Positions 23,087 to 34,112 of a DNA stretch of 64,000 bases are shown in pieces. The position numbers and the translations under genes were made by a program. This DNA is from Solanum dulcamara (lineage: Eukaryota; Streptophyta; Magnoliopsida; Solanales; Solanaceae), in NCBI RefSeq assembly GCF_947179165.1, contig NC_077245.1, positions 37,875,286 through 37,939,285 on the forward strand, read 5' to 3'. Position 1 is the first letter of the stretch. Each line of letters begins with the position of its first letter. The notes under the pieces are model-generated. The model made no database searches and had not been told where the DNA came from. It saw only the letters and a program-made list of their open reading frames with translations.

Positions 23087-24851
23087 TCACAGACCTTAAG
23101 GTGGTCTGTGAACTCGATCCCCTAAGTACCCAAAACCTATGCATTTTCCAGGGATGCTTATATGGTCCATGGGAAATTATACGGACCGTATAAAGGATCA
23201 TTCTAGTTAAGATTAAGCGGTACTTCTGACTTTTCCCCAATCTTTTATAATTAAGCAGACATTTTTAGGATTAATTTCTATACCAATAACTACCCAAAAC
23301 CTTTCATAAACTCCTCATTCTCTCAAATACTGTCCAAATCAAAATCTTCTCTCTAAAAGATTCTCTTTAAAGCTTGTTCTTCAAGACAAGTAGGGATCAA
23401 GATTCAAGTCAAGTTCTATCTCCATTGCATTAGGTCTTTGATAGCTAAGGTATATCAGAATTTACTAGTGGATCCCTTCATCCATTAGGTCCTAACATAA
23501 CTCAATTCTTGAATTTTAATTTATCCAATTCGATGAGGGTTTCATGTCAAACCTCCATGGGTATTTCTCAATTGATTTCAATTAATGTTATTCTACTATG
23601 TTATGCATAAATTTACTATAATACATAATTTTAAATTAATTTCACATGGACCCATGCATTATGACAATGATTTTCATATCAACTATGTATTTTTTATCAT
23701 AAACTTAATGAAGGTTTTACGAATAATTTATAAAAGTTATGTATTATGTTTCAAGTATGTTTTGAAGTTTGAATGAATGAATTGTGAAAGGTTTTCTCAC
23801 AATATGATGATATCATAATTTAGATGCTTAGAAATGTAAGTGTCTATATGAAGTATGTTATTATCATGATTTTCAAGGAGCTAGTCATATGATATATTTT
23901 ATGAATGTGGATTGGTATATATTTATCTTTCTTAATGATATAAATGATAAATGATTTATTATTATGTTGGGATTAACTTAGCAGCGACAGGACCTTGTGT
24001 TGGAGACTTGGTAAGGTAGTCTCTAGCAGCAACTACTAGTCCCAACCTACGTTGCCACTATATGTTTCCCTAAATAGACTAGCTAGTGTATCCACATATA
24101 GCTCATGATGATAATTTATGATATGGAGTCTACCTTAGAAAGTAGCCTCTCTTTTCTCATTATGAGAGTTACATCGGATTCCATGTTATAGCTCAATGCT
24201 CTTAAAAGTCGGTTAATTTTAATATCCCGCGAAATGACTATGTTTATCTTATAAGCCCTCAAATGATATTTTTAGGGTGCATCGACCTTATTATACATTT
24301 TATTTTTACTTCACGCTTTTGAAGTTAATTAGTCATGCATTACATATTCACACTCATTATATCCATTTATTTATGATTATGCATATTTTCTCACATGATT
24401 AGTACATTCTATTACTAACACACTTTTATCTATATTTTCTCATGATATAAGTTACGAATGTTCCCTCTCCTCCACATGTCTAGTTGGCAATCTACTCTTT
24501 CTTAGATATTTTTGTGAATCCTCATGTTTCGAGGGAGAACTCATTATATTATTTCATTATGTTTAAAACTTATATACTTAATTTTCTTTGATGAGCTAGA
24601 GCTTGTCCTATGTCCTGTATAAAAAGTTAGTAGAGGCATGTCTAGACTATATAAGTACATTTGGTTCCTTTTGACTATATTGTTGAATTTCTTATATCTA
24701 GATTCCATGTTTTGAGACTATCTTTCCGAATTTAAAGGTATCTTCAATTTCTTGTCATATATGTCATGCTATGATTGCTAAAAGGTTTGGTTGGGGTAAT
24801 TTGAGATTCTAATCACCGTATCACATCTAGGGTCTAGCTCGAGTTGTGACA
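23087..24851 (+). mobile_element. Family-D LTR, 5' truncated
   Basis: It shares with the LTR of E the CTCTCTCTAAAA...CTTCAAGACAAG block, the GGAGACTTGGTAAGG/TAGTCTC landmark and the terminal CTCGAGTTGTGACA. It starts inside the palindromic region with CACAGACCTTAAGGTGGTCTGTG (23088-23110; 8-bp perfect arms). No primer-binding site follows, so it is a solo or truncated LTR. No coding sequence. Confidence 0.65.
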
Positions 24852-24991
24852 GAGCCCATAGTCAAGTGAATTTTGAGTTAAAAATCAAAGTTGAGTAACT
24901 TTCTATGAAAAGAGTCCATAGTTGAGTGACTTTTGAGTTAAAAATCAAAGTTGGGTAACTTTTTGTGATAAGAGCTCATAGTTGAGTAACC
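24852..24991 (+). repeat. 60-bp tandem repeat, 2.3 copies
   Basis: Units start at 24852, 24912 and 24972, each with GAG(C/T)(C/T)CATAGT(C/T)(A/G)AGTGA-type sequence followed by GAGTTAAAAATCAAAGTTG. Period is exactly 60 bp. It lies right after the LTR terminus at 24851. Confidence 0.9.
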
Positions 24992-25027
24992 ATATTATCT
25001 CTACATTTTTGTCTCATCAAGGTTAAG

Positions 25028-26690
25028 TGTAACGGCCCCTTTAGATCGTTATGCGAAAACCAAAAGTGGAAAGATTTTGGCCAAAAAACTTATTGGGTAG
25101 TAATTTAAAAATTTTAGATTAGGCCAGTCTCAGACGAAATCTAAGCAAGGTACAATCTAAGAAAATCCCGAGGATGGATGGGTTGATATATCTAAGCGTG
25201 GACCATGTTTTTTGATATCTAAGACATTAAGGAGTTTGTAGGACCTTTTGTAATCGAATTCAAGTAAGTAAAACTTTTGATATCGGACTTGGCATGAATG
25301 GATTAGTTTGGAATATCAAAGTTCAATGGTGTGTTAAGAAATGGAGAACTTTGGGGAATATCCTAATTTTTGTCCTGTGCAATCTACTATAGCAGGTGTC
25401 ACACTGCTATAATAGGGAAATTAATTCCCACCATAGTGGTTGGTCCAACTATGACGGAGCCATTATAGCTAGGTTGGGCTGCATAATTGGATAAGTCGAA
25501 TTTTAGTGTAGAAAATTCCCAAAATCAGTCATTATTTGGCTAACTCATTTTAAGGAACTACAGAGGCAATCTAATGGAATTTTTCATCTATTCTCCATCA
25601 TTCTGTTCAATAAAGGTAAATTAATTACTCGCCTAACATGTAATTTAATTTTTAAGCCCTAGAATCTATGGTGGTTAACCTTAGGGGAGGTTTTTAACTT
25701 GAAATTAATGGTGGAAAAGCCCTAGTTTGGGTGGGATGATCATGAACTTGGCTAAGGATTAGGATTTGAGTATAATTCGAGTTTTTAGGACATTATTTAT
25801 TGATTATTATATTTTTTTTATTGTTTTAGACCAAGAACAAGACAAGGCATTACAAAAGGGGAATACTCAAGCTCTTAGAGTTTTCAAGGCTTGATTCGAG
25901 GTAGGTGATGATTGTTGTTTTCGAATGCAGGTAATGTTTGCATGTTTACTTTATAGTATAACTTGTGCAATGACTGTGGGGAACATATAAGGGATAAGTA
26001 CGAAATGACATCATGTTAATAATATCATGCAATGAACCCGTTATTTTACATATGTCATCAAGTGTGGTTGTTCATTGTGATTGTGATTGTACATGTTGTT
26101 TATGATTGTTGGTTGGCTCGAATACCATACCCGATACACATATCTATATGGTTATCTCGAATACCATGCAGGTATAATTTACTAACAATGGTTGGGTTGG
26201 GTACTAGGTCGATACACTAACAGTTTATATGTGGATTCCATTAGAGGACTATTTATGTGTTATTATGATCATGTGGGACATGTTTCATACATTTTTAAGT
26301 GAATATTTGTGATTGGGAGTCTATATTTGTTGTGACTTTTGATATGTGTGTTGGAGTATATATATATCCTTCTTAACCAAAAAAGATTAAAGAATGATCA
26401 TGAAGGAAGGCCAAATCTCACAATTAGAATTAAGAAAAGATAATTTGTTGTAAAATCAAGATAAATACTAACAATATTAAAAATGGAAGCAATAAAAATA
26501 GAGAAACAAGAGATGATAAGTTCTTTTATTTCTCCCAAGTGTATAGAAATCTTTTGTATACGATAAAATTCAAGTGTAACTAGTGGTGAATTAAAAGAAA
26601 CATGTGGTAGAAGTGTCATAAATTGTTGTCATGGTGAAAACACATCTAGCTCCAAAAAACAAGGTAGTGGGAACAACGTACAGATCAGAT
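25028..26690 (+). mobile_element. Probable LTR of a different gypsy family, TGTAACGGCCCC start
   Basis: Begins TGTAACGGCCCCTTTAG, a typical plant LTR start. It includes CTATAGCAGG/GCTATAATAG-type alternating blocks near 25385-25480, which I recognise in general form from Solanaceae LTRs. No 3' end, primer-binding site or TSD could be placed. From 26350 to 26690 the sequence is AT-rich with nothing recognisable. Confidence 0.4.
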
Positions 26691-27129
26691 AGAATAAGGT
26701 GTGGAAATCGACAGTATTAGGAGATCATGAGATTTCTGTCATCCATTACTCAACTATAGTAATGTTACTTTAAGACAACTTTAATGGATAGATTTGGATG
26801 AACATCTCTACATAATATCTCTAAAATACTTTTTGCCAAGCTTTGGTAGATGTTCAGGTGCTCTACCTAATGAACTCCTAAATGTAAAACAAATATTGTA
26901 AAAATCTTCAACCTTTCATACCCCAGGAATCATGTGCATCTCATGTTTGGAGGAAATTGGTAATGATCAGAGAAGAGGTTGAACATAATATTTGGTGGTA
27001 AGTGAAATAGGTAACTCAAGCTTCTGGTTTGAAAATTGGACTAGATAGGGTGTGTTGTACTATGTTGAAGGACAAAATGCTATAAAAGAAGAGTTAGAGG
27101 CTAAAGAGTTTATCTCTAAAGAAATGTGG
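26691..27129. other. Unassigned AT-rich spacer
   Basis: Nothing recognisable. Short pieces at the end (near 27060-27125) may be decayed integrase, because an integrase core follows in the same orientation, but no motif can be read. Confidence 0.3.
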
Positions 27130-27770
27130 AATAACAAAAGTTATTAGAGAAAATTTATGAAAAAATGGTGTCCCGTTGTCTATTAATTCAGACCGAGGTA
27201 CTTAGTTCAATCTCAATTTTGGAGATCTTCCCAAAAGGGTCTTGGTACAAAAGTTAAGCTTAGCATAACTTTTCTCCCTCAGACCAACGGTCAAGCTGAG
27301 TGTACTATTCATACCTTAGAAGACATGTTGAGAGCCCGTGTCATTGAATTTAAAGGTAACTGTATGATCATTTCTTATTGTCAATGTTCGCCTATAATAA
27401 CAGTTATCAATCCAGCATTCAGATAGATCCATTTGAGGCCTTATATAGTAGGAGGTGTAGATGTCCTATTGATTGGTTCGAAGTTGGTGAATTTGCCTTG
27501 ATAGGACCCTAGTTAGTACATGAGGCTATGTAAAATATGAGATTGAATCAATAAAGGTTGAAGACTACCCAGAGTCAACAAAAGTCCTATTCGAACGTGA
27601 GGAGAAGGTAACTTGAATTTGAGGTTAATGATTCGGTCTACTTGCAAATTTCACCATGCATTTTGGAAAAGGGAAGCTTAGTCCCTCATATGTAGGCCCA
27701 TATCATATTTTGAGGTGGCATATCAGTTTGAATTGCCTTCTGATTTGGCATCAGTGCATCTGTGTTCTAT
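27130..27770 (+). pseudogene. Integrase core and C-terminal part, broken
   Basis: NGVPLSINSDRGT followed by a stop in place of Gln gives the second catalytic Asp of the DDE integrase. PQTNGQAE, reached after a frameshift, gives the catalytic Glu, with TLEDMLRARVIEFKG after it. SYQSSIQIDPFEALY and RCPIDWFEVGE follow, then a decayed NDSVYL segment near 27640. At least three stops and several frameshifts. It joins onto the chromodomain at 27780. It could be the 3' half of E or G, separated by the insertions; sequence alone does not decide. Confidence 0.82.
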
Positions 27771-27779
27771 GTGTAATTA

Positions 27780-28025
27780 TTGAGGAACTTTGTTAGTGAT
27801 CCTAGATCTATCATTCCTTTGGACAACACTGGGGTGAAAGAGAGTCTATCCTATGAGGATATTCCAATTGAGATCCTAGACCAGAAAGCTATAAATTTGA
27901 GAAACAAGGAAATAGCTTTCGTTAAGGGGTTATGGAAGAAGCAAGAGGTTAAAGGTGCTACATGGGAAGCTAAAGTTAATATGATGTCACAATATCCTCG
28001 TCCCTTTCCTTCCATTCCTAGTTGA
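27780..28025 (+). pseudogene. Integrase chromodomain, frame intact (81 aa)
   Basis: Open frame with DPRSIIPLDNTGVKESLSYE, IPIEILDQKAINLRNKEIAF, VKGLWKKQEVKGATWEA and a final YPRPFPSIPS. This is the C-terminal chromodomain of Del/Tekay Ty3/gypsy integrases, which directs integration to heterochromatin. The conserved aromatic W residues (LWKK and ATWEA) are present. Unlike the upstream integrase it has no stop, but as the tail of a broken polyprotein it is not an independent gene. It ends 245 bp before the LTR. Confidence 0.85.
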
Positions 28026-28270
28026 GGTTTTGATTCCTTCATGATCTAATCCATACAATTCATGTGTTTCAGTTATTCTCATGTTTTTATATGTATTTAT
28101 GTTAATGGAAAAAGAGTTTTAAAGTCAGGTTTTAGCTTGGGATTGAATATTCCATGTTTTATGCATTTTTGATATGTTTTGCGTTCATGTTGAGCTGATA
28201 TGACTCTTTCCTATTCAATTCATGCTAGATTGAGTATCATTCGAGGACATATATTTCCAATGGTGAGATA

Positions 28271-29138
28271 TTATAAGACTCTAGAAGTTGGAATGTCAGA
28301 AAATAGAGCTTAAAAATGAAATCTCAGAAAAAGCTGCACCAGATGCCCTTCACAGGCCCAGTTTAAAAGATATGAACATGACCACAGGCCATAGTGGGCT
28401 TCGTGGTAGAGTCTTGGAACTTGGGAAAATAGGGGAGAGGACTACGAGAGGGACTATGGCTAGTGGTCCCTACCACATACCGTAGACTTTTTCATGGAGT
28501 AGACCCCCAAGACCCTTGTGAAAAGAAGAGAACCACGAGAGTGTCCATGGTCTGTGGATCCCTATAAGGAAGGTGGTTCCCTCCGTAGAGGCAACCACCC
28601 CCAAATCAGTTCACCTCCATCACCACGACCCGTGGTGACCCTCCATCCAAGCAACCTCGTGCAGTTAAGTTAAGGGGTATTTTGGTCTTTTTCTATTATT
28701 TTTATGATGTATCTAGATATTTTTGTGGATTAATTCCTAGCCTATAACTAATTCCTAACACTCCTAAACCCTCATTCTTCTAAATCACAAGATCAAACCT
28801 CTCAAGTCTCTCTAGTCTCTCTTCAAGACAAGATGTAGGGCAAAATATTCAAATTTCCATTAGAGGAATTTAAATCAAGCTTCCTAAGTCCAGGTATGTG
28901 GGAATTCATCTATAGGTCCTTTCACCCTTGGAGTCCCAAGGTTCCTTTCAAAATCTCTCTATTAATTCTTTTTCTAAAAGCTCTAGTTTCATAAATTTGC
29001 ATTGGCTCTTCTTAATTATGATTTATCTTATGATTAGTGATTAAATTATGCATACTTCACATCATACTCCATGATTTTAAATTGAATTTCAATAAACCAT
29101 GCTATATGCTATTTTCAACGACGATTTCAAGGATTTAT
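28271..29138 (+). mobile_element. Family-D LTR D2, first part (probable 3' LTR)
   Basis: Begins near TATAAGACTCTAGAAG, the counterpart of TGTAAGACCCCAAAA at 418, and follows an integrase/chromodomain relic, so it is probably a 3' LTR. The palindrome-rich zone (CACGACCCGTGGTG near 28620) and the CTTCTAAATCACAAG...CTTCAAGACAAG block match the LTR of E. It is interrupted by elements A and C and continues at 37812-37884 and 60064-60450. The start is uncertain by a few bases. Confidence 0.7.
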
Positions 29139-32100
29139 TGTCACGACTCAACCCCGTAGGCCGCGACTGGGTCCAACTTGGACCCCCTTATGCGTATCTA
29201 TCAGCTACTCTTAAGTTGAACCGTGTGTGATGTGATACTATATACAAACCCCAATGGGTCAAAATATTTTTTTCAGGAACCTGTAGCCTCATTCACTTGT
29301 ATCATAACAGGGAAAGGCACGCGAGCCGACGAGGCTGCCATACCACGATAACATTTGCAATACGTCGTATGAGCACAACTGAAACAAAATTACAAATAAC
29401 CCACATACACATGTCTACAGACCTCTAAGAGTAATAATTGTATCATATGGCAAGATAGGGCCCCTGCCGTACCCCTAAATAAATAAACATATATATCAAT
29501 GACCAGCATCAACAGTAATGCTCCGGAACAGCGGAGTACGTCCAACATAGCTGAGTGGAAACCCTAAGCTAGCGGATCTCCAACATGAACATTTGTACCT
29601 ACGGGCATGAAACGCAGCCCCCCAGAGAATGGAGGGTCAGTACGACATATGTACTGAGTATATAAAGCATAACATATCATAACTGAAACAACAACTGAAA
29701 TGGGGATACATAAAACATGTATAACAGTTAACAGATTACTGTACCTGCAGCTTAGGACATGCAGTCATATACCTTATCATACCCTGTACTCGGCCCTCTA
29801 GTGAACTGAGTATCATAATCGTTTTATCATAATCATGTGTCATCATATCATCATGTATATCATTTTATCATGTCATCGTATACGATATCATATCATCGTA
29901 TACAGCATAATCTCGTATGTCATCACAATATATCCGGTCCACTCTAGGGCTCGAGGTCACAAATGTATCCCTATATTTTCATATGTATGCCTACATAAAG
30001 TGTCCGGCCCTTTAGTGAGGGACTCGATAAAAGAGTAGTGTACGTCTATAGCGTACCATCATCATACAGTAAAATACACCAAGGAATGTTCGGCCCGATC
30101 CGTAATTTAAAACAATGTTGAAGAACATACAGCTCAATCCACATTTTCCATTATACCATCACATATATATCTGGCCCGGGATGGGGTGACGAGCATCATC
30201 ACATACAGCGTCATCGTATGTTTAACTTCATTGTATATGGTACCTCATCCTCGTATACTTCTACATATATATAGCTGGCCCAGGACTCGGTGAATGAATA
30301 GTAAAACTAGGCACGACCGCATTCCCAACCCTCTTATGGGACTCAGAGGAAGATGGGTTACAGGGTGCTCGAGTAGAGTAGTGAGAAACTATATGCAACT
30401 AAGTCATCATTTGAGACTCAATGAAACAGTCAAGTGAATCGACACCTGAAGATCAGAGTAGTAATCGTCTTAAGTATCTTCTAAACATCGTTACAAAGCA
30501 TATCAACTGGAGTTTCAAGATTCGTAGACGTGTATTGAGACAAGGTTAAACAACTTATGGAAGTAGAGACATTTGTTGTCGTATAGACTTTAGGAATAAG
30601 AGCTGACACATTCAAGTATTATTCAGCAGATAGGAGACTCGAGGGTAGTTCAACTATTTTAAGAATTCTAATACCAAGTAGTAAATAAAAGTCACAAGTT
30701 ATACCTGGAGCTTATAACTGGAACTAACTCCACCTCATATAATATGCTATTACATTTATACTTAAGACCTTCCAAAAGGAAGAACAGACAGGCTCTACAT
30801 ATACTACTATTCATGATCTAGCAGCCTTAAAAGGCAATAACTCAACTATTACAGGCGTCTTAACATCACAAAGTGAATAAAGTTTATGAATTACACCTGA
30901 AGTTTCACGAGTGGAATTATCCCCACATTTCATATACAAACCATTCATAACTTATACCTAAGACATGCCAAAAGAAAAGAAGAATAGCTATACATACATG
31001 TTATGGGTTAGTCTTTGTCTCGATCGCCTTGTCGTCCCGTGAACCTAGGTAACATGAAATCAATACGAGCATCAACATCTTTAGACCTGTCAGCGCCTTA
31101 CATAACTTACGAGTATTCATAAACCCCATTCCCTCCTCACCTTCTCGACTAGTTCCTTAACTAGTTAAGGCGTTAACGAAAATCGGACAGCACCTCCCCT
31201 ATAATGTGCCCTATCCGAATTCTCACTCACATCCCTAATACCTACAGCCAATCAACAACATAACCAACAGCTCGTATATATAGAAAACTTTGCAACATTA
31301 TACATTACAACCTCCGAATGACTCGCTCAAAATTATGATATCTAAAATAGGGTTTCTAGTTTCTATTTTGAGAAACCTTTAACCGTACGAAGCGTGGATT
31401 AGTGTGTCTGAAACCAGAAGCTTCCACACCTATTTTAGAGAACATTTAGACCCTGAAACACACACCACCCAACCAGAAGCAGCCTCCAAACACACCACGC
31501 CTCACTTCAACTACAATTTAACTACGACAACTTCAATTTAGATTGTTTCTTTCGCTGAGCATCCCCACAATTTTTTTCATACTTCCAGCTGTATAAAAGG
31601 TACATAATACACTCCATAACAACCCCATAAAGTCCAAATTTAAAGGAGAAATCTTACCTTACCCGAAATTGGCCAAAACTAGCCAAAATCGCGCCTCGGA
31701 AACCTCTTTAGCGCGCTGAAACTGTGTGGACTAGTTGCTGTCCGTTTTGGCTGCACTAAGCCGTGATTTTATACTTATAATACCTCCATATCATCGTGGT
31801 ATATGCTAGATAATTAATTTACGGAACAAAATCGGGACTTACCTCTTTTTTTCCTCCTAGCCGTCGCTAGTTTCTCTCTAAACTAGTGTTTTGTTCTTGA
31901 GTTTTTGCTGAAGTTTAATGGATCAGAACTGAAGTATAAGACACATATACATGTATATATGTGGTCCTAGGAGGTGACATGTGTCATCCCCTAGGGGTGA
32001 CACATGTCCAGCCCCTATTGGCCACCGTATCCATGCATTGAAGGAGGGGACGCCACCTAGGCTCATGCGGCCTATCACGCGCCACCACGTGGAAGCAGGG

Positions 32101-32537
32101 TCCACCCCCCCAAGTAGGCAGGTGAGTCACCTGCTTTCTTGTCACCTGCTTGCTTGAGGTGCTTGCCTGTCACCTGCTTGCTTCACTTTCGTAAGTTCGG
32201 AAACTAGTTTTTGCTCCCTCTCGTAGGTTCGTAATCTCGTCTTATTTTAAGAGCCTATGTAACCCATGCTACGCAAGATTGGTACGTATTCCAATAGCTT
32301 AAGTAGGTAAAACTTCCAAGTTAGTATCTTACGTAGGTAAATCGAGTTCTACGACTCATTATTTGGCCTCCAATTCCTTCCGGATTCTTATGACTCTATT
32401 TTCCACCTTCTCTACTATGGGGTATCACATTCTCCCTTCCTTAAATTCGTTTGATAGTGTGGTAGCTTATCCAGCTCACATGATAATGTCTAAGGAACTT
32501 AAGAGACATTCTGAGCTCGAGAGTGTGGGGTGTAACA
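29139..32537 (-). repeat. 3' LTR of element A (3399 bp, left copy)
   Basis: Plus-strand ends are TGTCACGACTCAACCCC and GTGTGGGGTGTAACA. It contains the C/G hairpin (29617-29637) and TATA box on the minus strand (29659-29666), a series of CCGGCCC...GGGACTCG hairpins between 29780 and 30350, and the G-box region near 31970-32100. The whole LTR is full length for this family. Confidence 0.92.
29617..29666 (-). promoter_or_regulatory. LTR core promoter, element A left LTR
   Basis: Minus strand: TTTATATA (29659-29666), CTCAGTACATATGTCGTACTGA, then a C/G stem (29617-29637) and GCGTTTCATGCCCGTAGGTAC. Conserved in every long LTR in the window. Confidence 0.5.
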
Positions 32538-32554
32538 TCCTTCCTCCCTTTAGA
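32538..32554 (-). other. Polypurine tract, element A
   Basis: TCCTTCCTCCCTTTAG on the plus strand is a purine run on the minus strand ending directly at the 3' LTR start TGTTACACCCC. It is preceded by the conserved ATTCGGGGACGAATGTTC, an 8-bp-arm palindrome. Confidence 0.85.
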
Positions 32555-32679
32555 ACATTCGTCCCCGAATGTTGAATAAAACTTCCTTTAAGACTTTATA
32601 CAAATTGTAGAGAGATTCCTTTCTATTGCGATAACATACATTTTCATCCGAGTAATTAATATACGAGTTTCAGGAGTGG

Positions 32680-33366
32680 AGGTTACCTGTAGTCATCAGG
32701 AATAGGTACGGATACCTCTATTTCATGTCCTCTTTAGCTTCCCAGGTCATTTCTTCACGATTCTTATTCCGCCACAGCACCTTGACAGAAGCTACATTCT
32801 TAGTTCGCAACCTTGTAATTTGTCGATCTAAGATGGCAATAGGTTGCCCCTCATAGGATAACTTTCCTTTCATGTGGACCTCACCCACGAATAATATTCT
32901 GGGAGGGTCGTTTATATATTAACGAAGCATTAATCTGTAAAAACTGAATGTATTGCTTCAAATCGGACGGTAGGTCCAACTCATAGGCAAACTTATTTAT
33001 TCTACAAATGATCTGAGAAGGACCAATGTATCTCCTTCTTGCCGACTCTAGGCTGCTAGTCAATAGATTATCCCTGAACAAGCTTTACTTCATCAATATG
33101 TTGCTGGATCCCCTCTAGGCCTATCTGTTAATCGAAGGGCGAAATGTTGTACTAAGATTCACCTGCATTCCCAATCCCATCGGAGCGATCTCTAGCGATT
33201 AGTTGTACGTTGAACTTCCCCGTCTGAGATAACAGATGTGGGAACCCCGTGAAATCGTATTGCTTCCTTGCTATGTCATCTCGCATAACCCTTAGCTGAA
33301 TATACCTTCCTAATTGGATGAAAATGGGTTAATTTTGTCAGCTTATCTACCATAACCCATATGAAC
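32680..33366 (-). pseudogene. Integrase and chromodomain relic of element A
   Basis: Minus strand. The chromodomain tail lies at about 32690-32920. The integrase C-terminal segment RRYIGPSQIICRINKFAYEL and DLPSDL lies at about 32960-33045, corresponding to the (F/Y)IGPY-I-RRIG-VAYEL-LP module of gypsy integrases. Further upstream the catalytic-core start (IWVMVDKLTKLTHFHPI, first catalytic Asp) is readable at about 33310-33366. The core between these is deleted or scrambled, and the second Asp and Glu are not visible. Upstream, about 33430-33540, a decayed segment is homologous to 54590-54660 of C. Confidence 0.8.
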
Positions 33367-34010
33367 TTATACTTCCGTAGAGTGTGAGGTCAATCTGCAC
33401 TATAACCTACATTAATTGCCTTTCATTTCCGAGTCGGGATTCCCATCTCCCGTAATAGGCTATCAAGCCTCCGAGACTCTATTTCGTTTAAGCTATTATA
33501 CAATTCCTCTTAATTCAACTTGTAACACCTTAGGTATGCTATCTTGCTCTTTTACTCAAATCTTCTTTCCATTTTTATTACCAAACATTATATTGTAATT
33601 CTTACACAAACGTGTGTAGGTACTTAGAGCTATTCAGAAAATGCCTTAGCATCGCTATACTAGCGGCTTACCTTCTTCAGTCGAGGTCAGGGCTCCACTA
33701 TGTCTTTTGTCCTTAATATCGATTATATCTTACTAGTTCTACCTCACACCTTACACTTTTCCTTAATCGATTCTAAATGTGGACATCACATTGCTATTAC
33801 CGACTTCTTTTTATCGAGTAATCCCTTGATCTTACTCTTAATATGCCAATGTTCGTAGGCCGCACAACTATTCTTGTGCTATTTGCATGAAGTGCGTTCC
33901 ATTTTAGTTTTAATGTTTCCTGCTCTTGGCTTACTCTGCTCTACATGTGTCATTGTACTACCACGCACTTACAGTCTCTTTTGTCATACTTATTTCGTTT
34001 CCTTTTTCAT
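33367..34010 (-). repeat. Internal non-coding segment of A, 3' of the 5S-like block
   Basis: No recognisable protein. It is closely matched by B at 44170-44827 (for example GCTATACTAGCGGCTTACC, and TCGAGTAATC followed by TTGACC-type text), so it is a family feature and not random spacer. Confidence 0.6.
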
Positions 34011-34112
34011 TTCCCAGGGGGTCACCCATCCAAGTGCTACTCTCACCCAAGCATGCTTAACTTTGGAGTTTTGACAAAATCCGATGCATTAGTGCGGGTA
34101 TGATCGTGTCCA
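34011..34112 (-). pseudogene. 5S rRNA-derived sequence in element A
   Basis: Minus strand runs from about 34112 to 34011 and matches plant 5S rRNA over roughly its first 100 of 120 nt: CGATCATACC, GCACTAATGCA, CAAAACTCC, then the three internal promoter elements in order and spacing. Box A (AAGTTAAGCATGCTTGGG) is at 34063-34046, the intermediate element GAGTAG at 34042-34037, and box C (GGATGGGTGACCCCCTGGGA) at 34031-34012. The last 20 nt of 5S are absent and no terminator-like T run follows at once. It is on the same strand as the element's own transcript. It is unlikely to give functional 5S rRNA; pol III recruitment is possible but unproven. A 5S-bearing TRIM (Cassandra type) or a 5S-derived SINE are alternative sources. 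Confidence 0.88.

Noticed and set aside
34011..34112. Functional 5S rRNA gene
   Set aside because: The last 20 nt are missing, there are several substitutions, and it lies in a retroelement interior; it is 5S-derived sequence, not a 5S gene.
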